From Symsagittifera roscoffensis (taxonomy: Eukaryota; Xenacoelomorpha; Acoela; Convolutidae): a stretch of 58,567 nucleotides of DNA. Positions 43,980 through 54,830 of the stretch are shown here, in pieces. The stretch is from assembly GCF_963678635.1 (NCBI RefSeq), contig NW_026971589.1:1-58567 (forward strand). Reading direction: 5' to 3'. The translations under genes were made by a program, and so were the position numbers. The notes beneath the pieces are model-generated. The model did not search any database. It saw only the letters and a list, made by a program, of their open reading frames with translations, and was not told the DNA's origin. The first letter of the stretch is position 1. Each line of letters opens with the position of its first letter.

Positions 43980-44880
43980 ATTTCAAAATGGATGCGTCAT
44001 TCTTGGCACAATTTTGTTGGTTCAGATCAGGAATTGTGCTTAAAAGATGTTCAATTTTGATTGTTTAAAGTCGTCAAACATTTTGATGTTGAATTTTACA
44101 TTCAAATTTATTTTGCTGTTGTAGAATGTTATAAAAGTTAAATCTCAGGTTTATGGTCTTAGATATAATTGCATTTTATGAACACATTTCCCTAGAACTT
44201 TTTTTTTGATGGTGGTGCTCGTAATTGTAAAATTGCATTGATTCTTGATTTCAAGGAAGTATTCGCTTTTCTTTCGATTATATGTCTTAAGCATTCAACT
44301 CGAATTAGAAAAAATGTGATTCATCTGAGGCTGCTTTCATATTTTCTATTTGTAGTTTTTGGTGGTGTTTTTCTAGAACAGTAACATTTTTGATTTTGTT
44401 TGTGATTGTATAAATACGCCGTCTAAATTTGTGATTATTTTTTTTGCTTAGATTTGCGAGATTTACTTGTATTGGTTCTACTGTTAAATTACATTTAGAC
44501 TCATACTTTTGTACTTCGGCACTGTTTTACTTCGGCAATGTTGTACTTCGGCACTATTGTACTGCCCCGAGCTGTTCAAGCAAAATGTCCCTCGAATATT
44601 TTCCAATTGTTTTTTAGCATAAATCCTTGGAAAAAAAGGTTAATTTGTTGTTGCGTCGATTAGAAATAGAAAGTCGATAATCTATTTTGCTTTGCTTTTT
44701 TATTCAAGGATAATTCTAAATCGAGTACAGTAACTTTTTGAAAATATTTTTTACACTAGATGCTTTTTTTTTTCAAGGATAACAATTCGATTTTATATAA
44801 CTTGCGGCAAGTACTTTGTTTAATGATTCTTCTTTGACTAGAATAATAACTGGGTAGATAAATGTGTAACCTTTTAGCTG
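43980..44880 (-). pseudogene. Second decayed Gypsy RT/RNase H remnant
   Basis: Minus-strand pieces parallel those at 20300-20960: an RNase H start near 43990-44040, the altered YLDD region near 44410 and the RT block near 44490, then split by the 290-bp insertion from its continuation near 44795-44880. Stops and shifts throughout. Confidence 0.5.
44510..44570. repeat. Short tandem repeat TGTACTTCGGCACTGT
   Basis: Three full and one partial copies of a ~16-bp unit containing TACTTCGGCA, absent from the first copy of the segment. It is at the left edge of the 290-bp insertion. Confidence 0.7.
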
Positions 44881-45820
44881 TTTTTGTTTGTTTACTAGTG
44901 CGATTGTCTCATGTTTTACAAGTAAGTCTAAAATTATTTTTTTAACTTATATACGTAGAGGTATTTTAGTTGCGCTTTGTTTCCTATTAACCTGGTCTAA
45001 CTTCAGTGGAAGATGTAAGGGTGATAGCATTTTACTACATCGAATTGTTATGTGGCATATACCTCAGGATATGTTAATAGAAATTGAAATTGTTCTTTGT
45101 TTTTTTTTGTGAATGCCGAAAATTAAACCTAATTTTTTTGTGTTGCGTATTTAGATATTTGATTGTAGGTTCAAAATATGGCATTTCTATGAGAAAGTCG
45201 ATAATCTATTTTGCTTTGCTTTTTTATTCAAGGATAATTCTAAATCGAGTACAGTAACTTTTTGAAAATATTTTTTACACTAGATGCTTTTTTTTTTCAA
45301 TTGAATGTAGTGTATCGTTAGTTGCTCATTATCCTAAACAAATAAGGGAAGTGGGATTTTGGAACTTTTTTATATGGTTAGTTCAACAGTGTCTCTAATC
45401 GTGTTTTTTTTCTGCAACTTTTATCCTTGATATTGTCGAACGAAAAAAATATGAACAAAAATGTTTTAAGAAAAGCGGAAAAGGTTCAAAACATTTTTTT
45501 TCTTAGAATCTGAGTCAATATTTACTGCATACTTGCATTCTAATTGTGGTGATGTTTCATTTTTTGGAAAGAATTTTTTTTTTATGTTTTATGGAATTTC
45601 AACTGTTGTTTTACGTGTTAATAATTTCGGTGGTGCGTTTCTTCTAAAAGCACCTGGTAAATCAAGTTTTTTCCTGGGGTCTAAACTATATGGGGATTGA
45701 GAAACTAATTGAAGTCTATGTACTCAATGAATTATGTTTGACTTTGGTGTGAAAAGACATATTCTTGGTTTATGATCTGTGATTAAAATTGATGGATACT
45801 TTGATTCATGGATGAAAAAT

Positions 45821-46660
45821 TCATATTCTGTATGCGGAAATGAGCTTGCTTTTATTTGTTACTTGATGTGATTGGAAAAGTGATGCTCCTATTGCAAAGT
45901 TGTATGCGTCGCACTTGGCAAAAAATGGTTGGTTCAGATCAAGAATTGTGCCAGAAACTTTTCCAGTTTCAGTTTTTTTTGTCCATTTTTTGATGTTCAT
46001 TTGGCCTATCAAAAAAAACTGTTTTTGTAGATTCCTAATTGTCTGAGACATCATTGCTTGTTACAAACATATTTCGTTAGAAAATTTAACATTCCAAGAC
46101 AACTTTTTTTTTACTCGATGTTGTTGGTTGTGATTTAAAATTGAGTTGAATCTTGATTTCAAAGGTTTTATGATTTTTTCTTCGATTAGATGTCCTAAAC
46201 ATTTAATTCCGGTTAGAAAAAAAATATTTTTCTGAGGCTGCTTTCATATCTTTTGTTTGTAGTATTTGTTAGTTTTTTTCTAAAACATTAAACACTTCTG
46301 TTTTTGTTTTTGATTGTATGAATCCTAAGTATGTCACCTAAGTATGTCATATTTTTCCTGCTTAAGATTATTGCTGAAAAATGCTGGTTCTTTCGAAAAT
46401 CTTTAAAATAATCGATTAAAGCGTACTATTGGTTAGCGATATCAAATTGAGCTAAGCGTCGTGCTGCTCAACTAGAGGCATTTGGTTATATACGCTGTTC
46501 CTTTTAGCCGTGGGATAACCTGGTTTATTGATTTTTGTGATAATAACTTCCATAAATCATTTTAAATATCTTGCGCCAAGTACAATTTTTAACGATTCTC
46601 CTTTTGCTAGAATGATAACTTGGTGCATAAATGTGTTTCTTTTGGTTGTTTTGTTTGCTT
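45821..46660 (-). pseudogene. Ty3/Gypsy reverse transcriptase and RNase H
   Basis: Best preserved pol piece in the window. In minus-strand order: GESLKIVLGARYLK (46563-46607), ITKIN, then SVYNQMPLVEQ (~46470-46490), CLGHLIEEKIIKPLKS (~46160-46205), the connection segment and RNase H start PFFAKCDAYNFAIGASLF (~45875-45930). These are standard Ty3/Gypsy RT landmarks in the right order. Stops (after RYLK and elsewhere) and frameshifts make it non-functional, and the YxDD region near 46310-46330 is not intact. It is truncated after the RNase H start, where the neighbouring pol-remnant copy begins. Confidence 0.8.
45838..45851. other. Paralogous empty Polinton target site
   Basis: AATGAGCTTGCTTT joins the equivalents of the sequences on both sides of the Polinton (left ..ATGAGGTT, right GAGGTTGCTTT..) with a single copy of the 6-bp site, here GAGCTT. 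This directly supports the called boundaries. Confidence 0.9.
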
Positions 46661-46959
46661 ACTGGTCAGAAAGTCTCATTTTTAAAGTATTTCTAAAAGT
46701 TTACCTACTTTCTCATGTAAATGTATAGAGACTTTACTTGCGCTTTGTCTTTTAAAAGTTGAGCGTGCCAGATGAAATTGTATTTTTGAAGAGAAGATGA
46801 AATTGTATTTTTTCCTACATCGAAATGTGGTTTGACAGAAACAAAAGGTTGTCTTAAAATGAAAATTTTTAATTGTTGAAGTTTATTTGCATTTAATTGT
46901 GAATGTAGAAAAGTGAATATAGTTAAAAAATATTTTTTTCTAGCATGTATTTCGATGTT

Positions 46960-47470
46960 TGAATTGTAGGTTTAAAATGTGGAATTTTTTCAAGAAATTC
47001 GATAATCTGTCGACTTTGTTTTTGATTTTCTGCAAGGATATTTCTTCATCGATTACAGTAGATCTGCGAATATGTAACACTCTTACAAAATTATTGACTC
47101 TATATGCCTTCTCTTCAATTAAAAATAGTGTAGCGTTTGTGTCACATTATCCTAAAAGTCCCAAGGAAAGTGTGATTTTGTATGATGAACTATCATATAC
47201 TTGTAGTTCAGCCTTGTCTCTAATCGTATTTTCTGCATATTTTGTCAATGATATTATCACACACAAAAAAGCAATTGGTCCGAATTCAGGTCAGACATAT
47301 GTAATTTTGTGTAATTTTATTAATTGTGTACTGATCTATTTGAATTATTGGGAAAGTATGAATGTCGAAATTTTCAAATTTTCTATTTTTAATTATAGAG
47401 ATGATGAAATTCTGAAAAAAAGCAGATGGTTTTTTGTCTTCTTTGAAAAAATGTCAATGTAGTGTTACTA
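46960..47470 (-). pseudogene. Gypsy protease-RT linker region
   Basis: On the minus strand a mostly open stretch reads LTKYAENTIRDKAELQVYDS near 47150-47270, in the position between protease and RT. Related diverged copies occur at 21300-21560 and 45290-45510. The plus-strand 167-codon open frame here is the antisense of this remnant. Confidence 0.4.
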
Positions 47471-47525
47471 TTTCGTGTATAATGTTTCTTCAATTTGAAA
47501 TTTACTACTTACTATATTAATTGTT

Positions 47526-47527
<2 letters not shown>

Positions 47528-47559
<32 letters not shown>
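47528..47559. repeat. (TA)16 microsatellite
   Basis: Uninterrupted TA dinucleotide run. Confidence 0.95.
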
Positions 47560-47561
<2 letters not shown>

Positions 47562-47759
47562 GTATTAAAAGGGAATTCTACTAATTTGGTGTTTTATGTC
47601 TGTAATATAAAACACATCATTAAAGAGTTTAAAGGAAACTATAAGAAATTATTGATTTTCGATTGTTCTTGTTCGTTTAAAAAAAAAATTGAGTTTTCTA
47701 TAAATTTGTGAATTTAACTTTGTGAGGTTGCTAATTTACCTGTTCTACGTTGGAGGTGT

Positions 47760-47880
47760 CGTATTTGGACTCACTGCCTAAATTTTTTTCCTTTTATACT
47801 TGTTGATGATGTTTCATATGCTCCTGCGTCAATTAGGATTTCTACTTCTGAAACTGGGGCTTATGATTATTTGGATTTTC
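47760..47880 (-). pseudogene. Retroviral-type aspartic protease remnant
   Basis: The minus strand reads SEVEILIDAGAYETSSTSIK (about 47795-47855). VEILID(T/S)GA is the active-site loop of retroviral aspartic proteases; here the residue after the catalytic Asp is Ala instead of Thr/Ser (codons 47822-47830). Located just before the linker and RT in minus-strand order, as in Ty3/Gypsy pol. Confidence 0.65.
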
Positions 47881-50740
47881 TAATAGAAAAGCTTAGGTCC
47901 AATTTGTTTCTTTTTTAGGAGTTGCTGTTGTGATTGAATTTTGGAATATATGACTGGTATTTTCGTGATTTGATATTTGGTTTGGAATAAGTTGTATATC
48001 TGCAGTTTGATTTTTATATAGTTTGTCGGTGCTGTTACCAGACTGGTCATTTTGATACTTGTAATGGGAGTTAACGGGAGTTTCAATTTCAAACTCAAGT
48101 TTTAACATAGTAATATTTAGCGTACTTTCAGTGTCAGTGTTGTCTGCATTTTCTGAACTATTGCAGTATATGTGGTTTAATTGGAGGTTTTCTTGCTTTT
48201 ATTTCCTGGGGGGTCATTAGTCGTTTCAGAATGAGTTTGTTTTTGATTAAATTGTCGTTGATCCTTCGGTGTGTGTTGCTGCCATAACATCGTTTTAGTT
48301 ACGTTTTGATACATAGGACTGGTTTTCTATGATTTGTTATCTGGTGTGAAATATGTTCTACATATGTAGTTAGACTTCAGTGTAGCTCATCGGCTCATCG
48401 GTGCTGTTATTGATAAATCATTTTGATAATGATCTGTATGAATAGTAAATTCATATTCAAGTTCCACATGAATCATAATAATCACTAGCGTGATTTCGAT
48501 GCCATCTCCGTCTGTTTTTTTGTGAACTATTACAGTATCTGTAATGTGATTTAGGATCCAAGTTTTCATTGGCTTCAATATTTATGGGTCAGCAAATGTT
48601 ATTCATTTATTTGTCGTTGACGTTTCATGATGTTGCTTAATGATTTTGATTTTTTCAGTTTGAGTTCTGTGAATTTTTTCGAAGCGATGATTTAGCAAGA
48701 CTTTGAGAAGATCTATTATTAGATCTATTACTTCTATTAGAAATTATAGCTATCACTTAGTTTTTACATTTTTGTCGTTGTCTTTAACTGTTATTTCTTA
48801 GTTCGTAGAGCGGTTATTCGAATAAATGTTTATCTTTAAAAAAGATAGATTTCTATGTAATTTAAATAAATTCCATCGGCAATTAGAAACTCTATATCTG
48901 TTTTGTGTATTAGAATATGAAGTTCTTTTATCTGAAGATCTTCCTCAAAAGTAATTGTTGTATGACGATTGTGATCTATTGTAGTTTACACTTCGATGGT
49001 TGTGATTTTCGTGAACTCTTGTTTCGTGAAATTTCAGCTAAAACTTCATCTTGTTTTACTGGTCGATTTTGTTATTTAGGTTGGTTTTGTCTACTTTCGT
49101 CAATACTATGTCCGTAACGTGTACAAAGAGTTTTTCGGTAATTTTTCTGCTAATTTTTGTTCTGAGTCTTGTATTTTATGTAGTTGTGAAATGTTTGACC
49201 GCAGGTTTGAAACAAACTGTATCTTGAATTGTTTTGTTTCTTCTAATTTCATTGTGATTTCTGGTTGATGTAATTTGTCTAAACTCAGTATCTTGTTTTC
49301 TAAAATTAGTATCTTGTTTACGGCTTGAGGAAGGGCGTAATGTTTTTTGTAATTGTGGCGTTGAAGTCATCAAAAAAAATTGTCTTTTTTGTATTTTTAT
49401 GATCAAATTTGTTTGAAGAGTATGCTTTTTGTACTGGTGTTTCTATTCTTACAGCAATTGTTTGATTATTTCGTTTAATAGGTTACAAAGATTATTACAT
49501 GAAGCTCTATGATGTCTTTTTTTTTTTTTCTGAACGTAATCTTTTTGAAAAACCTTGTGTGAAAGATTTTCAATCTGATTTAGTTCTTTTGGTTAAACTG
49601 GAAACCTTTTTTGAGCTGCTTCATCGAGTGTGGTTTATTTCAGGGCTGTCTATAAATCCAATTCTGATGAAGAGGTGTGTTAATAGGTGATTGGCCTAGT
49701 TTTAAATCTAAGAATGATGTAACAGCGTTTAAATAATCTTCAAGTGAGTGCTCAGGATGTGTTCCTGTGAAAATCTACCCATAAGAAATGGATTCATTGC
49801 GATTTGGACTGAATCTGCTGTTTTAGGTTTTTGACTGAAACTTGTAAAATGTGTATTTGGTTTTTTATTGTTTTAGGTTGATAACTTTGATTGTGTATTC
49901 GATTTAGTGTTTGTATATTATGACATGGTGGTGTAAAGTTTTGTTTCATTGGCATCTTAGTTTTTGATGAATCATTTCTTGGCTTGTCTAAGAACGGTTC
50001 GAAACATATCAGCTGGTTCGCCGTCCTTGTGTAATCGGTTTTTCTTTTGATCATATTCATACGGTTGTTGTTGATTTTTGTAAAAAAAATTTTAATCTTC
50101 TGGGAAGTAATTTTGATTATTTCTCTTGATTCGTCCATTGATTACTTCGAATTGTTTAGCTTGTTGAAAAAATGGATAGTTGTCAGAGTGATTTGTTTGA
50201 GTGTTATTTTTATCAAAAAAAATGATTGATTATGAGTGTGTGATTTTAGGTTGTTTTTGATAATAGGTGTGATGAAGCGATTGTGATTATCGTGTTTGAA
50301 CTGGGTTTTTCATAGGGTTACTAGTATGATTGCTTTCGAAAAAATTGTAATTTTGGTTTGCTTAATGGTGTTCGATTTGATTTTTCCTAGTAAAGAACGT
50401 TTTCTAGTTATGGCTCTGTAATCCGCAGATTTATGGATTTGTGGGTTGGCTAACTTGTTGAATGTTATAGTTTTGATTGATGGAAAAATGTGATTTTAGT
50501 ATGTGCTGTTGTGAATGTAGAATGTTTTGTTGATACACTTTGTTTTGTTGTTACTGGCTTTTTGGTAACATTTGTTTTATTTGCAAAGTATGATGGTGTT
50601 TGAAAACTTTGTTCATTCAACGATCTTGTTCTGTCTAAATTGTTTTGTGTATGCTTGAATGTTGAGTTTAAACTATTGTTTGATGTTCTGTTATGAAACA
50701 TTGTACTGTAATTTAATGGCGTTGTATCTGTTGTCAATAG
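47880..50740 (-). pseudogene. Gag-like low-complexity coding debris
   Basis: A run of short minus-strand frames (47880-48108, 48387-48578, 49176-49406, 49794-50138, 50465-50737), all rich in Asn, Gln, Thr, Ser, Lys and Pro, for example NRTSNNSLNSTFKHTQNNLD. They lie immediately 5' of the protease remnant on the same strand, where gag belongs. No zinc knuckle (CX2CX4HX4C) was found. Assignment rests on position and composition. Confidence 0.4.
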
Positions 50741-52860
50741 GACAATTTTAAAAAAAATCTATTTTAACTGCAATTGTTTGAATTGCTGAGCTAGAATTGT
50801 AGTTAACTATATTAATGAGCATATCGTGATAATATTAAGGGCTCCAAACAGAAATTGTGTCATCCGCCAAAATTGTAAATTCGTTAACAGTTTGTGCAAA
50901 GTTCTTTTTCTTGAAAGTGCTATGAGATCTACGTTTTGATCGAAATAGTCTATATTAAGCCAAGCTAAGATTCTTCAAAAGTCTTTTTTTACTACTGATA
51001 ATTTTTCAGTATAAATGGTTCATTTTGAAGTGCATCTAAGGATCTTGAAAACAAAATGATTTTTGTTCCTACTGCTGTATGTCGTGATGTTTGCGGTGGT
51101 GAAACAAAAAATGTTTTCTTATGTTTCTAAGATGGAGACATATTATTATTTGTTGCAACGACATCATAAGTGAATACAAATTTTGCTAGTTGTATAATTT
51201 TATCATTTTCTGTGAAAAATTTTGAAAAAAAATAAACTATCTCTCATCTGTTCGTTTTTTATATGGAGTTTAATTAGTTTGATCTGCGGATTGAATTTCT
51301 TCTGAGATCTTTCCATATAATGAAGTCATATTGCATAGACTTGATTGATAATAGTCAACTATTTGTCTTTATATTTGAACTTCTGGAAACTCTGCTCTGT
51401 GTAGACTGTTACCTTTTCGAATACATTTCATTTAAAATCGTGTCAAAACTGTACCGGTCCGAGTGATGGGTCACTATCGGGATGTATTACGAATGATAGG
51501 ATAGAAAAATTGTGAAAATCATCGTTCTATTGAATAATTTTCATGGAATGGTATAACTGTTACTTTATAACTTTCAATCCGCCTTATAGGCTGATTCTAA
51601 CCATATATTTGTACTGATTTTTTAATAAAAAGAATTTTTAGTCCTTGCTTACTTTTGATGGAGTATACTTTTTTTGCTTCAAAATTAGAAAAATGTCTTC
51701 CTTCATTTTCTAAGACATTTGTGTCGATTTTTTGCTGAGCTTGATATTGAAGTAAACTTTAGAATGATTGATTGATGCAAAATCTAGGTGTTAGTTGTTC
51801 TAGTTGCTAAACAGTTTGTTTTTACTCTTTTAGAGATTTTAAGTCGAATTTCTTGGGTCATTATATTGTCGTGGCAAGACAAAATTTGACAGAGAACATC
51901 AATTCAATAAAAGGATGTTTAGTGGTCTTAAACGTTTGTGGCCTTTTTTTTACGTTTATGTGATCATAATCTTGCTTAAATGATTTATGGTTTATTGTTG
52001 AAGAATAGTAAATAAATCCACAAGGTTGAAGTATAATTAGAACACAAGTAGATTGTTAGTTGCAATTTCAGAATTTTACTAGTTCTAAAGCTTGTTATAA
52101 GCCTGGGTCGAATAAGAGGTAAAGTTCAAGTGATGGATGAGTAATCAAGTTCTTCACTGGTTAGTTTATTTTAAATGTTGAATTCTTAAAGGAAAAATCT
52201 AAGGTCATTTGGAAGGCTTGAAAAGTGAATTGACTTTTAAGGTTGTTAGACACTTAGTTAGAGGAACGGATTGAATTTGAAAGATGTAAATTGAACAGAT
52301 CCAAGGAAAACCTTGATAAATCATATTTGAAATTTTTTAAAACTAAATGATTAAAGACTAAACTAGCAAAGATGAGCATTGCTGATTTGAATTAATTAAT
52401 TTTAATTAGATATTTAAGATTTGAGACTAAGGAGAAGAGAGCCTTGCTGGTTTGATATATAAATAAAATTAAGATTTTAATTGGTTCAAAATCCAGGTGA
52501 AGTTTTGATGATCTTGAGTTTAATTAAGTTAGTGTTTAGAGTTATGATTGTTTTCAGTAGAGGATTTAAAGGAGAAATGCAATTAAAACTCTTTCAAAGA
52601 CAAGAAAAGAAGATGATCCTCCAGATTTTACCAATCTAATATTAATTAAGTTTTTTTATAATCTTGTTTTTTGTCTTGAAAATTTTTCTCAATTTGTTTG
52701 ATTTCTCAACTAAAACTAAGTTAGTGTTAGGTTTGCTCGAGACTCGTTGGTTGCACCATATGAGTTTAATTCCTGGTTGGACTTCTCATAGAATAATTTT
52801 GGACAAGGGTACACCGTATGTTCGTCACGCTATCTATTTTCGGCCGGATAGGTGATCCAT
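50741..52860. other. Skewed to mixed DNA, no gene recognised
   Basis: The top strand stays T/G-rich to about 51.9 kb and then becomes A-richer. The 5' LTR and leader of the minus-strand Gypsy copy would be expected here, but I could not identify an LTR pair or primer-binding site. A short open frame at 52664-52855 (plus) is not recognised. Confidence 0.3.
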
Positions 52861-52980
52861 GACTAAAACCAACCAATAGATTGTAAAGCTGAAAATATTT
52901 AGTTTCAGTCAGAAAACAGAATAATGAAGATACAAACACTTACTTTCATCTCTCTTTTAACTTTTCAAAAAACCAGCATA

Positions 52981-53048
52981 TCTAGATCTATTGAGACAAT
53001 GGATCGTGATTGTTTGTTGAGATCTAGATCTATTGAGACAATGGATCG
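52981..53048. repeat. Short direct repeat, 42-bp period
   Basis: TCTAGATCTATTGAGACAAT plus six more bases is exact at 52981-53006 and 53023-53048. Confidence 0.85.
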
Positions 53049-54235
53049 CGAACTTTACAAGGAGAAATATCAGAGTATAAAATAAATACTTGATTTAAAC
53101 TGGTTCCAAATCTTATATAGAATCAAGAATGAACACATTTTCATATGATGCCACAACTGATTCGTTTGAATAATAGCGATAACGCAAAACTTATTTTTTT
53201 TTTGGTTATAAAGATGAAAACATTTTTTTTCAACAAAAAGCAGTATTGGATGGAATTTGATACATCTTCTCTTCTACTGCTTTTAGAGGGGAGCAGTTTT
53301 GGGGTGGTTTCTGCGAAAAAAGGCTCATTCGGTCACCCCTACAAACTGAAATTTGTTGTGAGACACCTTTCAAAATAACGAGATAATTTTACCTGTTGGT
53401 GGTTTTTCTTCAAATACGTGCGGACTGGTGTTTTGCATCCCATGAAGTTTATTCGACAAGAAAAATGACACACTGAAGCAACCAAATAAAATTAAAAGCG
53501 CCAATTTTATTCTTGTTTCCTTACAAATGAAAACTGATGCCATTGAATTTTTCTACTTCTTGAAGTTTGTATGTTTGAACACAAAATTCGAAAAATTGTC
53601 TGAAGTGGATAAACTTGTTTAGAACAAACGCGTTTTAGGTCCAAATAGCTCCCATTTCTGATGAAGGCAAGAGGTCAAGAATTTGGCAGGAGGTGATAAA
53701 ATAAAATCTCGTGGCAGCATTAAGTCATTTCATAAACTCAACATATTAATTATTCAGTAGGATCTATAGTAACTGTCATCAAATTACCTTAAGAATTGTA
53801 TATCCCTGTATGTAGAAGTTTTTTCTAAAAAATTAAACAGTAAAAGAGAGAGATTTTTCCAGCAGTGAAACTAGTTCCGGATAAAAAGCACTTGACTAGT
53901 CACTTTTAACACTTGTCATCCAGTTTCTACGCCACCGAGAACTCATTGAAAACTAAAGACATTAAAGCTGATGTTCATGATGCAATTTTTCGAAGTTACA
54001 CTATGCTATAATCAAAAAATATATGTATGAAGCTTAATTGAATAAAGTATTACTTTTTAACTTTCAAATATAGTCAACTGGAACAAAAAAAAATTTTCAG
54101 AGATAAGCTAATTGCAGAGATAAGCTAATTGTAAGAATGAAATTAAAGATTTGATTTGTAATGGTTTGAGTTTGAACGCGCAGACGAACCATGTATATAC
54201 TCTTTAATACAATACCTAACAAGTAGTCATTTTAA
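53049..54235. other. Balanced-composition DNA, no gene recognised
   Basis: Without the strand skew of the array. A 77-codon plus-strand frame (53145-53378) shows no motif. A 17-bp motif AGAGATAAGCTAATTG is repeated at about 54102-54132. Confidence 0.35.
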
Positions 54236-54239
54236 AATA

Positions 54240-54830
54240 ATATAAAATTTTAATTGTTCCCTATTGTTTGCTGCAGATTTTTTTTCCCAATTTCCTTGTA
54301 GGAATCTATTTTTTGAAATTGTTTCAGGCGTTCGTTTAGTTTCACTGGTAATCTGTTATAGATAAACTGCTTACCATTCCATTTTTTTTGTTTTAAAATT
54401 TTGCGTCACATCAAAGACTCTAGTTAGGCTATGCTGGTTAATGATTAGTTCGGTATTAATTTGCCTGATAAGTATGTTCATTTGAGACAAGGTTAAATTT
54501 TTTTTAAATGCTGAGCTGAAAGAAAAATGTGTCATAACTAATGATCGGAAAAGCACAATTCTTGACTCTAATGGTATCATATGTCGCACACAGACTTTTG
54601 ACTTATTTTCTGCAGCCATTTTCCTTGAGCTTTTGTTCAACCAAGCTCAAAAAACAAGATTTTTGTCAACTATCACACCAAAATGCCTGGCAGATTCTTT
54701 GTGGAAATTTTTTCTTTTCTATAAACAATATTTTCTGAACTACTCTCTTACCCAAAAACAAAAAGTTCTGTTTTATCGACAATGAGGACAAATTTGTTTT
54801 CATTCATTTTTTCTGTTTTTTATCGTTTTT
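54240..54830 (-). pseudogene. LINE reverse-transcriptase C-terminal remnant
   Basis: In minus-strand order and across shifted frames: IVDKTELFVFG (~54752-54789), ARHFGVIVDKNLVF (~54650-54690), then RIVLFRSLVMTHFSFSSAF (~54505-54560) and YNRLPVKLNERLKQF (~54325-54362). These match the usual order of C-terminal non-LTR retrotransposon RT blocks (..N..KT..L.F, LGV.ID, L..SLV..H..YS, WN.LP..LR). Stops and frameshifts; truncated at both ends. Clade not determined. Confidence 0.6.

Larger units (their letters stand above)
43599..45844. repeat. Second copy of the pol-remnant segment
   Basis: Matches 19939-21912 through most of its length, with an extra ~290-bp insertion at about 44505-44790. That insertion contains a short tandem repeat and a stray copy of 45190-45287. 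Its right part continues without break into 45845 where the first copy is interrupted by the Polinton. Confidence 0.75.

Noticed and set aside
46959-47462. 167-codon plus-strand frame
   Set aside because: It lies antisense to Gypsy protease-RT linker sequence. The T-rich, A-poor top strand removes stop codons, so long empty frames are expected.
50741-53000. LTR of the Gypsy copy
   Set aside because: No second copy, no clear TG..CA ends and no convincing primer-binding site could be found by eye.
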